From: Streptomyces sp. LBL
GTDB lineage: Bacteria; Actinomycetota; Actinomycetes; Streptomycetales; Streptomycetaceae
NCBI RefSeq assembly: GCF_029893585.1
Contig: NZ_JARXYX010000043.1
Location: 1-64,000 of the forward strand
Direction: 5' to 3'
Length of the DNA: 64,000 nt
Part shown: piece after piece, positions 55,786 to 63,942 of the stretch
Layout: each line of letters starts with the position of its first letter
Position numbering within the stretch: position 1 is the first letter of the stretch
Position numbers and translations under genes: made by a program
Notes under the pieces: model-generated
Databases searched by the model: none
Told to the model about the DNA's origin: nothing
The model's input: only the letters and a program-made list of their open reading frames with translations

Positions 55786-56307
55786 TCAGGCGGTGCCGGC
55801 CGGTTCTGCCGGCCGCGGGTCGGTCTCGTCGTCGGCGGCGTGGGACAGGAAGTCGTCGACCATGCGGTGGAAGAGCGTGGCGAGTTGCCGCAGTTCCTCG
55901 GGCGACCAGTCGGCCAGGGCCAGCTCCATGCCTCGGGCGCCCACGTCCCGGATACGGGCGATGGCCTGCCGGCCGGTCTCGGTGAGCTGGATGCGCTGGG
56001 CACGGCGGTCCTGCGGGTCGGGGACACGGGTGACGTACCCCGACTTCTGCAGTTGCTGCGCGGTGCGCGTGACGTGGGAGGCCTCCACGCCCAGCCGGTT
56101 GGCCAGCTCCCCCGGCCGCAGCGGCTCGGAATCGGCGACCTGACGCAGCAGCGCCACGGCGGCCCGGTCGAGCGGCACGTCGGCCAGGGCCATGAGCCGT
56201 TCGTGCTGCCGGGCGCGTGTGCTCAGGTACGTGATCCGGGTGAGCGCCCGCTCGATCTCGGTGACTTCCGGGGATGCGGGGATGCCGGGGAGCGGCTGTG
56301 TGGGCAT
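55786..56307 (-). CDS. MarR family transcriptional regulator
   Basis: The protein has 173 residues with a winged HTH: LRPGELANRLGVEASHVTRT (recognition) and DPQDRRAQRIQLTETGRQAI (wing). ATG 56307 is preferred over GTG 56316 because a 19-base element begins 22 bases upstream, exactly as for the response regulator at 60224. It probably autoregulates and may control that second gene as well. Confidence 0.8.
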   Translation of the reverse strand: MPTQPLPGIPASPEVTEIERALTRITYLSTRARQHERLMALADVPLDRAAVALLRQVADSEPLRPGELANRLGVEASHVTRTAQQLQKSGYVTRVPDPQDRRAQRIQLTETGRQAIARIRDVGARGMELALADWSPEELRQLATLFHRMVDDFLSHAADDETDPRPAEPAGTA

Positions 56308-56328
56308 GCGAGCCACTTTACCATCTTG

Positions 56329-56347
56329 TTGCGTAACTCAAGTAATT
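56329..56347 (-). promoter_or_regulatory. Copy 1 of a 19-bp shared promoter/operator element
   Basis: The plus-strand sequence TTGCGTAACTCAAGTAATT matches the element at 60246-60264 in 18 of 19 bases. It begins 22 bases upstream of the MarR ATG. The AT-rich composition contrasts with its surroundings. An AGTAAATTACT palindrome overlaps it. Confidence 0.6.
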
Positions 56348-56507
56348 TACTGTGCGCGTTGACGCGGAGTACGGCCCGTGTACAGACATCGACCGCTCCG
56401 CAAAGCCCAAGCCGGTCACGACGTGGGCCGGTTACGACGTGGGCCGGTCACGACGTGCGGCCGACGCCTGCGAAGGCGTCGGCCTCTTCCGATCAGGTCT
56501 CCTTCGA

Positions 56508-57716
56508 TCAGACCTCGCTCGCCGCGACCTCCGCGCGAACGGTCTCATGCCACGCCGCTCCGGCCGCGACGGCCTGCCGCCACAGCCGGATCACCTTCGG
56601 CGGCATCCCGACCGCGAGGACACCGCTCACCCGGTCGCCGGTGCGGTACACGGCGACGAACCGGCGCTCCGCCAGGTCACCCTCCACCACGCCGACCTCG
56701 TCGTGGCCCCGCAGGAAGCCGTACGCCTGGATCTTCATGTCGTACTGGTCGGACCAGAAGTACGGCACCGGGGCGAACGGCTTGCGGGCCTCAGGACGGA
56801 GCAGGTTGCGTGCTGCGGCCATGCCCTGTTCGGCGGCGTTGGTGCGGTGCTCGATGCGCATCGAGGTACCGAACAGCGGGTTGTGCCAGCGCGCGACGTC
56901 ACCGGCCGCGTACACTCCCCCAGCCTTCGGCCCGGGGGATCCCCAGGCGGCCTCGCAGTACTCGTCGCAGATCACCCCGTCACCGAGCGCCAGGCCGCTG
57001 CCCTCCAGCCACTCGGTGTTCGGCAGTGAGCCGATGGCGACCAGCACCTCGTCGGCCTCGATCAGTTCGCCGTCCGCGAGCCGCACCCCGTCCTCGGTCA
57101 CCTCGGTCACGGTGACCCCGCAGCGCAGATCCACACCCCGGTCCAGATGGGCCCGGGTCAGCACCTCGCCGACCTCGGCGCCGACGGCGTGGGCCAGCGG
57201 CACCGGGGCGGGTTCGAGGAGGGTCACCCGGGCACCGAGGCGCCACGCGACGGCGGCGGCCTCCGCGCCGAGGAAGCCGGCGCCCACCACGACCAGGTGC
57301 CGTCCCGGCGCCAGCCCCTCCCGCAGCATCAGAGCGTCGTCGAGGGTGCGCAGGACATGCGCGCCCGCGCCGGGCAGTCGACGCGGGCGGACGCCGGTGG
57401 CCACGATCAGCCCGTCGTAGGGCACTTCGGAACCGTCGGCCAACTCCACTGTGCGGCCGACGAGTTCGAGTCCGGTCGCGGCCACGCCGAGGCGCAGGTC
57501 GAGGCCGAGCGCGCCCAGGTCGTCCGGCGTGCGCAGAGTCAGCCGGTCCGCCTCCCACTCCGCGGCGAGGAGTTGCTTGGACAGCGGCGGTCGGTCGTAG
57601 GGAGCCAGGGGCTCGTCGCCGACGAGGGTGAGCGTGCCGTCGTAGCCCTCGCGACGGAGGGTCTCGGCCGCCGCGAGTCCGGCGGCCGAGGCACCGACGA
57701 CGACAACACGCCTCAC
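56508..57716 (-). CDS. FAD-dependent ferredoxin reductase
   Basis: The protein has 402 residues. Two dinucleotide-binding motifs are present: VVVGASAAGLAAAE near 5 (FAD) and VVVGAGFLGAEAAA near 145 (NADH). A C-terminal reductase domain follows. It is the ferredoxin-reductase type that serves class I P450s. It overlaps the ferredoxin stop by ATGA, and the P450 lies just upstream, so the three genes form one redox chain. Confidence 0.9.
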   Translation of the reverse strand: MRRVVVVGASAAGLAAAETLRREGYDGTLTLVGDEPLAPYDRPPLSKQLLAAEWEADRLTLRTPDDLGALGLDLRLGVAATGLELVGRTVELADGSEVPYDGLIVATGVRPRRLPGAGAHVLRTLDDALMLREGLAPGRHLVVVGAGFLGAEAAAVAWRLGARVTLLEPAPVPLAHAVGAEVGEVLTRAHLDRGVDLRCGVTVTEVTEDGVRLADGELIEADEVLVAIGSLPNTEWLEGSGLALGDGVICDEYCEAAWGSPGPKAGGVYAAGDVARWHNPLFGTSMRIEHRTNAAEQGMAAARNLLRPEARKPFAPVPYFWSDQYDMKIQAYGFLRGHDEVGVVEGDLAERRFVAVYRTGDRVSGVLAVGMPPKVIRLWRQAVAAGAAWHETVRAEVAASEV

Positions 57717-57910
57717 TGATCCACCAACCGGATGGCGGCGGCCGGGCAGATCGCCACGGCCTCACGCACGTCGTCGAGGGAGTCCGCCGGGGGCTTCTCG
57801 ACCAGCAGGAAGGCGATGCCGTCCTCGTCACGCTGGTCGAAGACCTCGGGGGCGGCCATCACGCACTGACCCGACGCGACGCACTTCGGCTCGTCCAGTT
57901 CCACACGCAT
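57713..57910 (-). CDS. 3Fe-4S ferredoxin
   Basis: The protein has 65 residues. Cluster ligands are Cys10, Cys16 and Cys55; the fourth position of a 4Fe-4S site is Ala, which fits a 3Fe-4S ferredoxin of the P450 type. It carries electrons from the reductase encoded downstream to the P450 encoded upstream. The gene lies 74 bases after the P450. Confidence 0.9.
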   Translation of the reverse strand: MRVELDEPKCVASGQCVMAAPEVFDQRDEDGIAFLLVEKPPADSLDDVREAVAICPAAAIRLVDQ

Positions 57911-57984
57911 GATCTGTACCTCGTTCGTTCTCTGTGGGGGTCTTTGCACGGGGCTCAGTGAAGGGCCGGCCGTCGGTGCGGAAG

Positions 57985-59214
57985 TCACCAGGTGACGGGG
58001 AGTGCGTAGACGCCGTAGATCGAGCCGTCGTGCTTGAACGGCAGGCTGTCCACCTCGGCGGCGAGCCGGAGGGTCGGGATACGGCGGTAGAGGGTGCTGT
58101 AGACGACCTGGAGCTCCATGCGGGCCAGCGGCTGGCCGAGGCACTGGTGGACGCCGAACCCGAAGGCGACGTGCCGGCGGGCGTCGCGCGTGATGTCGAG
58201 CCGGTCGGGGTCGGGAAAGGCCGCGGGGTCGCGGTTGGCGATGTCGTTGGGCATGATCATGCCCTCGCCGGCCCGGATCACCTGCCCGGCGATCTCGATG
58301 TCCTCCAGGGCGGCCCGCCGCCGGCCGCCGTGCACGATGTTGAGGTAGCGCAGCAGTTCCTCCACCGCCGAGGCGACCAGCTTGGGGTCGTCGCTGTCAC
58401 GCAACAGGGCGAGCTGGTCCGGGTTCTCGAGCAGGGCCACGGTGCCGAGCGCGATCATGTTGGCGGTCGTCTCGTGGCCGGCCAGGAGCAGCAGCGCACC
58501 CATCTGGGCGGCGTCCAGCCGGGTCAGCTCGCCCGCCTCGACCCGCTCCACGAGACCGGAGAGCAGGTCGTCGCCGGGGTCGGCCATCTTCCGGCCCATG
58601 AGGTCGTCGAGGTAGTCGACCAGCCTTCCATGGGCGGCCATCCGGTCCTCGATGGCCGCGTCCCGCTTGATCAGGGTCTTGCTGTTCTCCTGGAAGAAGT
58701 CGTGGTCCGCGTACGGCACTCCGAGCAGCTGGCAGATCACCAGCGAGGGCACCGGCAGGGCGAACGCCTCGACCAGGTCGAGGGGTCCGCCGGCGGCGAG
58801 CATGTCGTCGATCAGGTCGTCCACGATCTTCTGCACGCCGGGCCGCAGCGCCTCGACGCGTTTCACGGCGAACGGCGCGGTCACCATGCGCCGCAGGCGG
58901 GCGTGCTCGGGGTCGTCCATGAGGATGAAGCTGATGGTGTTCTTGCCGTTGGACGGCGCCTGGTGCGGATATCCGGGGCTGGTGATGTCGGCGCTGACGC
59001 GGGGGTCCAGGAGCAGGGTGCGCTGGTCCTCGTAGCGGGTCACCATCCAGGGCGTACTGCCGTCCCAGAGGCGGACTTTCACGAGCCGGGCCTCGTCCTG
59101 CTGGGCCTGGAGGGCCGGGGGCGGGTCGAAGGGACAGCCCGCCGCCCTGGCCATCGGGAACTCGAGGACCGGTGCGGCCGCTTCGGGGTCGCTGCCGGTC
59201 AGGATGTCGGCCAT
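57985..59214 (-). CDS. Cytochrome P450, CYP105-like
   Basis: The protein has 409 residues. The I-helix has LLAGHETTANMIAL, the K-helix EELLRYL, and the heme loop FGFGVHQCLGQPLARMELQ with Cys358. The pattern matches the CYP105 family, known for broad drug and polyketide oxidations. The ATG has GAGGAGAACC upstream. It heads the P450-ferredoxin-reductase operon. A Crp-like site lies about 130 bases upstream. Confidence 0.9.
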   Translation of the reverse strand: MADILTGSDPEAAAPVLEFPMARAAGCPFDPPPALQAQQDEARLVKVRLWDGSTPWMVTRYEDQRTLLLDPRVSADITSPGYPHQAPSNGKNTISFILMDDPEHARLRRMVTAPFAVKRVEALRPGVQKIVDDLIDDMLAAGGPLDLVEAFALPVPSLVICQLLGVPYADHDFFQENSKTLIKRDAAIEDRMAAHGRLVDYLDDLMGRKMADPGDDLLSGLVERVEAGELTRLDAAQMGALLLLAGHETTANMIALGTVALLENPDQLALLRDSDDPKLVASAVEELLRYLNIVHGGRRRAALEDIEIAGQVIRAGEGMIMPNDIANRDPAAFPDPDRLDITRDARRHVAFGFGVHQCLGQPLARMELQVVYSTLYRRIPTLRLAAEVDSLPFKHDGSIYGVYALPVTW

Positions 59215-59343
59215 GGTTCTCCTCGGTGTGGGGGGCTCCGCCGGCCGGGCGGAGCGCCGGGGTGATGGGGTCGAGGTCTCGATGAGCACACGCAAACAGA
59301 GCGGGCTGACGTCAACCGGTCAGTTTCCTGACGGAAAGCTGAC

Positions 59344-59357
59344 GTGACCTAGATCAC
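59344..59357 (-). promoter_or_regulatory. Crp-like site upstream of the CYP105 operon
   Basis: The minus strand reads GTGATCTAGGTCAC, matching GTG-N6-GNCAC, the Crp consensus described for Streptomyces. It lies in the gap between the P450 and the response regulator. Short CTGAC repeats occur just downstream. A single match in a GC-rich genome is weak evidence. Confidence 0.3.
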
Positions 59358-59501
59358 GGTCGATTTCAGGACATGGCAAGCCGCCTTATTGGTACGGAAG
59401 TTGGGGAGACGAGAGCCCCGGGGACACCTGCCTGTGCACCGGCCGCCAGGGCAAGCCGCAGAGCGCCGACGGACACCCTCGGCGCGTTTGCTCTCCGACG
59501 C

Positions 59502-60224
59502 TCAGGACCCGGCGTCGGCACCGCCGAGCCAGTAGCCGAAGCCCCGGCGGGTGTGGATCAGGACGGGCGCGTCCCGGTCCACCTTGCGGCGCAGCCGGGA
59601 GACGAGTTGCTCGATGGCGTTGTCGCCACGGTGGTCGCCCCAGACATAGCGGCCGATCTGCTCCTTGGACAGCACCCGGTGCGCGTTGACCAGGAGATGG
59701 CGCAGCAGCCGGTACTCGGCCGGCGTGAGGTCGAGCGCCCGCGTACCGCGCCGCGCCTCGCACAGGGTGTCGTCCAGGACCAGGTCGCGGTAGCCCAGCG
59801 CGCCGGCGCGGGCCCGCCGGAGGCCCGGTCCGCGCAGCAGGACCTGCACCCGGGCGAGGACCTCGGCCACCCGGAAGGGCTTGGTGACGTAGTCCCGCTC
59901 CCCCAGGCCGAGTTCGGGCACCAGCCGGTCCAGGGACTCGCACACCATCAGCAGGAGCACCGGGGGGCGGTCGGTGACGGTCGGCCGGTCGCGGCCGAGG
60001 CCCTCCATGTCCGGGAGGGTCGCGTCGACGACCAGCAGGTCGAACCGGCGCTCGGCGAGCAGCGCCAGCGCCTCGGCTCCGCTGCCGACCACGGTGATGC
60101 GGTAGCCCGCCAGTTCGAGGGTGGTGGAGAGCAGTTCGGCGATGTCCGGCTCACCGACGACGAGCAGGAGGTGCTGCCCGGCCCCGCGGGCCGGCGCCGG
60201 TTTCTCACGGGTACTGCCGTACAT
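59502..60224 (-). CDS. OmpR/PhoB-type response regulator with degenerate receiver, orphan
   Basis: The protein has 240 residues. The receiver keeps Asp67 (VVDATLPD) and Lys115 (TKPF). The acidic pair is reduced to Gly24-Glu25 (VVGEPDI), and the conserved Thr/Ser is Met93. The C-terminal winged HTH (about 140-235) is normal (LTPAEYRLLRHLLVNAHRVL, AIEQLVSRLRRKV). No histidine kinase is adjacent. The protein may work without phosphorylation. Its ATG is 22 bases from a 19-bp element shared with the MarR gene. Confidence 0.85.
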   Translation of the reverse strand: MYGSTREKPAPARGAGQHLLLVVGEPDIAELLSTTLELAGYRITVVGSGAEALALLAERRFDLLVVDATLPDMEGLGRDRPTVTDRPPVLLLMVCESLDRLVPELGLGERDYVTKPFRVAEVLARVQVLLRGPGLRRARAGALGYRDLVLDDTLCEARRGTRALDLTPAEYRLLRHLLVNAHRVLSKEQIGRYVWGDHRGDNAIEQLVSRLRRKVDRDAPVLIHTRRGFGYWLGGADAGS

Positions 60225-60245
60225 GCGCTCACCCTACCTTACTGC

Positions 60246-60264
60246 TTGCCTAACTCAAGTAATT
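60246..60264 (-). promoter_or_regulatory. Copy 2 of a 19-bp shared promoter/operator element
   Basis: TTGCCTAACTCAAGTAATT (plus strand) differs from the copy at 56329-56347 at one base and has the same 22-base distance to the next start codon. It overlaps the end of the upstream TetR gene. Confidence 0.6.
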
Positions 60265-60914
60265 CGCGTTCCGCCGGTGACCGGCGCCAGCCACATCCCG
60301 ACGACCGCGTCCACGAGCCCGATGGTGGCGTCGTGCCAGCTGGACCGGGGTGTGGGGGTGTTCTCGGCCAGGGCGCGTTCCCGCTCGGCGCAGACGTGCA
60401 CGATGAGATGACGGGCCATGTCGCCGCGTTCGACACGCACCTCGTCCGTCATCTCGGGCAGGCAGCGCTTCAGCCCCTCGACGATCTGCCGCAGGGAGGG
60501 CGAGGAGAGGGACTCCTCCGCCATCAGCCGCCTCAGCGCCGGGTCGGTCATCACCTGCGCACAGAACCGCGCGTACCAGGTGGGACTGCCCAGCGCCGCG
60601 AGGTGTTCGGGCACCGGACGCACCAGACAGTCCACCCAGTCACGTACGTCGGTGGAGTCGCCGACGGCGGCCAGCAGCCGGGTGCGGATCTCCTCGATCC
60701 GCTCCGCGTGCTTGCGGATGATCGCCCGGACCAGGTCGGTCTTGGTGCCGAAGTGGTAGCCGACCGCGGTGTTGTTGCCCTGGCCCGCGGCCTCGCTGAC
60801 CTGGCGGTTGGAGACCGTGTACACACCGCGTTCGGCGAACAGCCGCTCCGCGGCGGTCAGAATCAACTCCCGTGTCACGCTGACCTGTTCGGCCCGTACC
60901 GTCCTGCCCGCCAT
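60255..60914 (-). CDS. TetR family transcriptional regulator
   Basis: The protein has 219 residues. The HTH (ILTAAERLFAERGVYTVSNR, then GQGNNTAVGYHFGTKTDLVR) is followed by a helical domain. The start is ATG 60914 (weak ribosome binding site); the frame opens earlier at GTG 60941. It is divergent from the DHA2-type MFS gene and is its likely repressor. Its stop lies 30 bases before the response-regulator start on the same strand. Confidence 0.85.
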   Translation of the reverse strand: MAGRTVRAEQVSVTRELILTAAERLFAERGVYTVSNRQVSEAAGQGNNTAVGYHFGTKTDLVRAIIRKHAERIEEIRTRLLAAVGDSTDVRDWVDCLVRPVPEHLAALGSPTWYARFCAQVMTDPALRRLMAEESLSSPSLRQIVEGLKRCLPEMTDEVRVERGDMARHLIVHVCAERERALAENTPTPRSSWHDATIGLVDAVVGMWLAPVTGGTRIT

Positions 60915-61029
60915 GCTCACCACCGCACCAGGACTTGCCACATCCCGCGCCGGCCAGTCCCGTGGAACCGCCGCAGGTCCGCCGCCCGGGCGGCACTCTT
61001 CCAGTGACGGAAGCGTACGCAGCCCGGCG

Positions 61030-61075
61030 TAGCCTCTAAGCTAAGTCAAGCAGCTGCCTTAATTCTGGCACGCTT
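61030..61075. promoter_or_regulatory. Operator-like region between tetR and the DHA2 MFS gene
   Basis: The AT-richer patch contains CTAAGCTAAGTCAAGCAG followed by CTGCCTTAATT. On the minus strand it reads CTTGACTTAG, close to the CTTGAGTTA core of the shared 19-bp element. GCAGCTGC is palindromic. It is a candidate TetR operator. Confidence 0.35.
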
Positions 61076-61104
61076 CTCTCTCTTCACGCCCCTGGAGGCC
61101 ACGC

Positions 61105-62586
61105 ATGTCCGACGCCCTTGCCCCATCCGCCGGCACCGGGGGCCCCGCCGCGCCGAGACCCAACGCCGTGGTGGCCGTGCTGGCCTTCTCCGGCATCGTC
61201 GTCGCGCTGATGCAGACCCTGGTGATCCCGATCGTGCCGGACCTCCCCCGGCTGCTGGACGCCCCGGCCTCCGACACCGCCTGGACGGTGACCGCGACCC
61301 TGCTGGCGGGGGCGGTGGCCACCCCGGTGATGGGCCGCCTCGGTGACATGTACGGCAAGCGCCGCATGCTGATGGTCAGCGTCGTGATGCTGGTGATCGG
61401 CTCGGTGGCCTGCGCGCTCAGCGACGCCCTGGTCCCGATGGTCATCGGCCGGGCCTTGCAGGGCCTGGCCTCCGGCGTGATCCCGCTGGGCATCAGCATC
61501 ATGCGGGACGAACTGCCCGCCGAGCGGCTGGCCGGATCGACCGCGCTGATGAGCGCCTCCCTCGGCGTCGGTGGCGCCCTCGGCCTGCCGACGGCGGCCC
61601 TGATCGCCGACAACTTCGACTGGCACGTCCTGTTCTGGGCCTCCGCCGCGATGGGCGTGATCGCCCTGGTGCTCGTCGTCGCCTTCGTGCCGGAGTCGCG
61701 GGTGCGTACCGGTGGCCGCTTCGACCTGGTCGGCGCGCTCGGCATGGCGACCGGTCTGGTGTGTCTGCTGCTGGCGATCTCCAAGGGCGCCGACTGGGGC
61801 TGGACCAGCGGCACCACGCTCGGTCTGATCGCCGCGGCCGTACTCGTCCTGCTGGCCTGGGGCGTCTTCGAACTGCGCACCACCCAGCCGCTGGTGGACC
61901 TACGCACCACCGCCCGCCGTCAGGTGCTGGTCACCAACCTGGCCTCGGTGGCGATCGGCTTCTCGATGTTCGCGATGTCGCTGGTTCTTCCGCAGCTGCT
62001 CCAGCTGCCGGAGCGGACCGGCTACGGCCTGGGCAAGTCGCTGCTCACGGCCGGCCTGGTGATGGCACCGTCCGGCCTGGTCATGATGGCGACCGCCCCC
62101 GTCTCCGCCGCCGTCTCCAAGGCCAGGGGACCGAAGGTGACGCTGATGATCGGCGCGGTCATCGTGGCCTGCGGGTACGGCCTGAACATCGTGCTGATGT
62201 CCGAGGTCTGGCACCTGGTGATGGTCTCCTGCGTGATCGGTGCCGGCATCGGCTTCACGTACGGCTCGATGCCCGCGCTGATCATGGGCGCGGTGCCCGC
62301 GAGCGAGACGGCCGCCGCGAACAGCCTCAACACCCTGATGCGGTCCATCGGTACGTCGGTGGCCAGCGCCATCGCGGGTGTCATCCTCTCCCAGATGACC
62401 GTCAGCCTGGGGGGCTTCGCCCTGCCGACGAAGGAAGCGTTCCGGACGGTCATGGCGGTCGGCGCGGGCGCCGCTCTGCTCGCCTTCGCGATCGCCGCCT
62501 TCATCCCCCGGCAACGGCCCGCCGTGATACCGACCGCGGCGCCGAAGGCCGGGGAACCGGCGGCCAACGCGCCCGCGGCGAACTGA
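61105..62586 (+). CDS. MFS drug transporter, DHA2 (14-TMS) type
   Basis: The protein has 493 residues and fourteen predicted membrane segments, with DHA2 signatures (VIPIVPDLPRLLDAPASDTA, GRLGDMYGKRRML). It exports drugs or toxic metabolites by proton antiport. The ATG is preceded by CCTGGAGG. It is divergent from the TetR gene. Confidence 0.9.
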   Translation: MSDALAPSAGTGGPAAPRPNAVVAVLAFSGIVVALMQTLVIPIVPDLPRLLDAPASDTAWTVTATLLAGAVATPVMGRLGDMYGKRRMLMVSVVMLVIGSVACALSDALVPMVIGRALQGLASGVIPLGISIMRDELPAERLAGSTALMSASLGVGGALGLPTAALIADNFDWHVLFWASAAMGVIALVLVVAFVPESRVRTGGRFDLVGALGMATGLVCLLLAISKGADWGWTSGTTLGLIAAAVLVLLAWGVFELRTTQPLVDLRTTARRQVLVTNLASVAIGFSMFAMSLVLPQLLQLPERTGYGLGKSLLTAGLVMAPSGLVMMATAPVSAAVSKARGPKVTLMIGAVIVACGYGLNIVLMSEVWHLVMVSCVIGAGIGFTYGSMPALIMGAVPASETAAANSLNTLMRSIGTSVASAIAGVILSQMTVSLGGFALPTKEAFRTVMAVGAGAALLAFAIAAFIPRQRPAVIPTAAPKAGEPAANAPAAN

Positions 62587-62622
62587 GGACCGGCCGGGCG
62601 CCCGGGGCCGGGCGCGGCCGGT

Positions 62623-62721
62623 GTGTCGCTCCTGGCAGCCCCGGCCTGCCGCTGGGTCGACGGCCAGGTGCTGCGCGCGGACGGCGGCATCATCCGACGG
62701 CCCGTGTCCCGCCCGGGGTGA
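62623..62721 (+). pseudogene. 3' remnant of a short-chain dehydrogenase
   Basis: A 33-codon fragment (LLAAPACRWVDGQVLRADGG and IIR) matches the end of SDR oxidoreductases (SPAARWVTGQVLRADGG type). It has no start or upstream part. A 10-base tandem repeat (GGGTGACACC x3, 62716-62745) begins at its stop codon. Confidence 0.55.
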
Positions 62722-62745
62722 CACCGGGTGACACCGGGTGACACC
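62716..62745. repeat. GGGTGACACC x3 tandem repeat
   Basis: Three exact 10-base copies beginning at the SDR remnant's stop codon. Confidence 0.85.
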
Positions 62746-62819
62746 CGTGGAGGACGCCGTTCAGGGGAAACCGGCGATCGGCGCGCGTGACGACGGGCGG
62801 GAGGGTCCACATCTGACCC

Positions 62820-63800
62820 GTGAACCTCCCGTTGATCCCGCCCATGCTCGCCACGCCCGGCACCCTGCCGTCCGCCGCGCAGGACGCGCGCTGGGCGTAC
62901 GAGACGAAGCAGGACGGCCAGCGGGTGGTGGTCTATCTCGACGGGGACGGCGGCGTGGTGCTGCGCGCCCGGTCCGGAGAGGTCGTCACCGTCGCCTACC
63001 CCGAGCTGCTGTCGCTGGGCCGCGCGCTCGGCACGACGCCCGCCGTGCTGGACGGGGAGGTGCTGGCGCTGGACGAACGGGGGCACGCCGACTTCCCGTT
63101 GCTGCAGTCCCGCATGGGTCTCGTGCAGTCGCCCGGCAGGGCGGCACGCAGGGCGGCGGATGTGCCCGTCCACCTCGTCCTGTTCGACGTGATGCACCTG
63201 GGAGGGCGATCCCTCGTCGCCCTCCCCTACACCCGTCGGCGTACACAGCTGGAGGAACTGGGCCTGACCGGCCCCTACTGGTCGACTCCGGGCGCCCTGG
63301 TCGGCCACGGCGAGCAGGCCCTGCGGGCCACCCGTGAGCACGGGCTGGAGGGCCTGGTCTGCAAACGGCTGGACTCCGCGTACCGACCCGGGGTCCGCTC
63401 CCGGGCCTGGATCAAGATCCGGAACATGCGCAGCGAGGACGTCGTCGTGGGCGGCTGGCTGCCCGGCAGGGGACGGCTGACGGGCCTGCCGGGCGCGGTG
63501 CTGGTCGGGCAGCGCGCAGCGGGTCGCCTGCGCTACGTCGGCGGGGTGGGCACCGGCTGGAGCGAGCCCGAGCGCGAGCAGCTCGGCGCGCTGCTGCGGA
63601 CCGCCGCGACCGACGTGTGCCCCTTCGACCCGGTTCCGCCGGTCGCGGGCGCCCATTGGGTGCTGCCCCGGCTGGTCGGCGAGGTCCGCTACAGCACCCG
63701 TACCCGGGCGGGCCTGCTGCGCCAGCCGTCCTGGCTGCGACTGCGGCCGGACCTCGCACCCGAGGAGTCGGCGGCCGATCTGCCGGACGACCTGATCTGA
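62820..63800 (+). CDS. ATP-dependent DNA ligase (LigC/LigD ligase-domain type)
   Basis: The protein has 326 residues. Motif I is KQDGQR with the adenylated Lys near residue 30, followed by DGEVLALDERG (motif III), EGLVCKRLDSAYRPG (motif IV) and WIKIRN (motif V). A C-terminal OB fold follows. Such ligases act in non-homologous end joining or repair. No Ku or LigD polymerase/nuclease domain is adjacent here. The GTG start has GGGAGGG about 14 bases upstream. Confidence 0.85.
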   Translation: MNLPLIPPMLATPGTLPSAAQDARWAYETKQDGQRVVVYLDGDGGVVLRARSGEVVTVAYPELLSLGRALGTTPAVLDGEVLALDERGHADFPLLQSRMGLVQSPGRAARRAADVPVHLVLFDVMHLGGRSLVALPYTRRRTQLEELGLTGPYWSTPGALVGHGEQALRATREHGLEGLVCKRLDSAYRPGVRSRAWIKIRNMRSEDVVVGGWLPGRGRLTGLPGAVLVGQRAAGRLRYVGGVGTGWSEPEREQLGALLRTAATDVCPFDPVPPVAGAHWVLPRLVGEVRYSTRTRAGLLRQPSWLRLRPDLAPEESAADLPDDLI

Positions 63801-63942
63801 CGGCACCTCAAGATCCGACTGTTGGGGCTGCCGTAACCAGAGAGACGCCCGCGCACTCTTGGCGCGGACATGAAAACCCGGGAAGCTGAACTCCCCTGCC
63901 CCCCACAGCCGTTGGGCTGCGCCCGGACATAAGGAGGACGCA

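Noticed and set aside
55470-56027. Minus-strand frame downstream of marR
   Set aside because: It runs through a 17-bp terminator stem and is Pro/Arg-rich without motifs.
63801-63942. Riboswitch (c-di-AMP or similar) before the secreted-protein start
   Set aside because: A GGGAAGCTGAACTCCC hairpin is present, but I could not match the conserved core of any riboswitch class.
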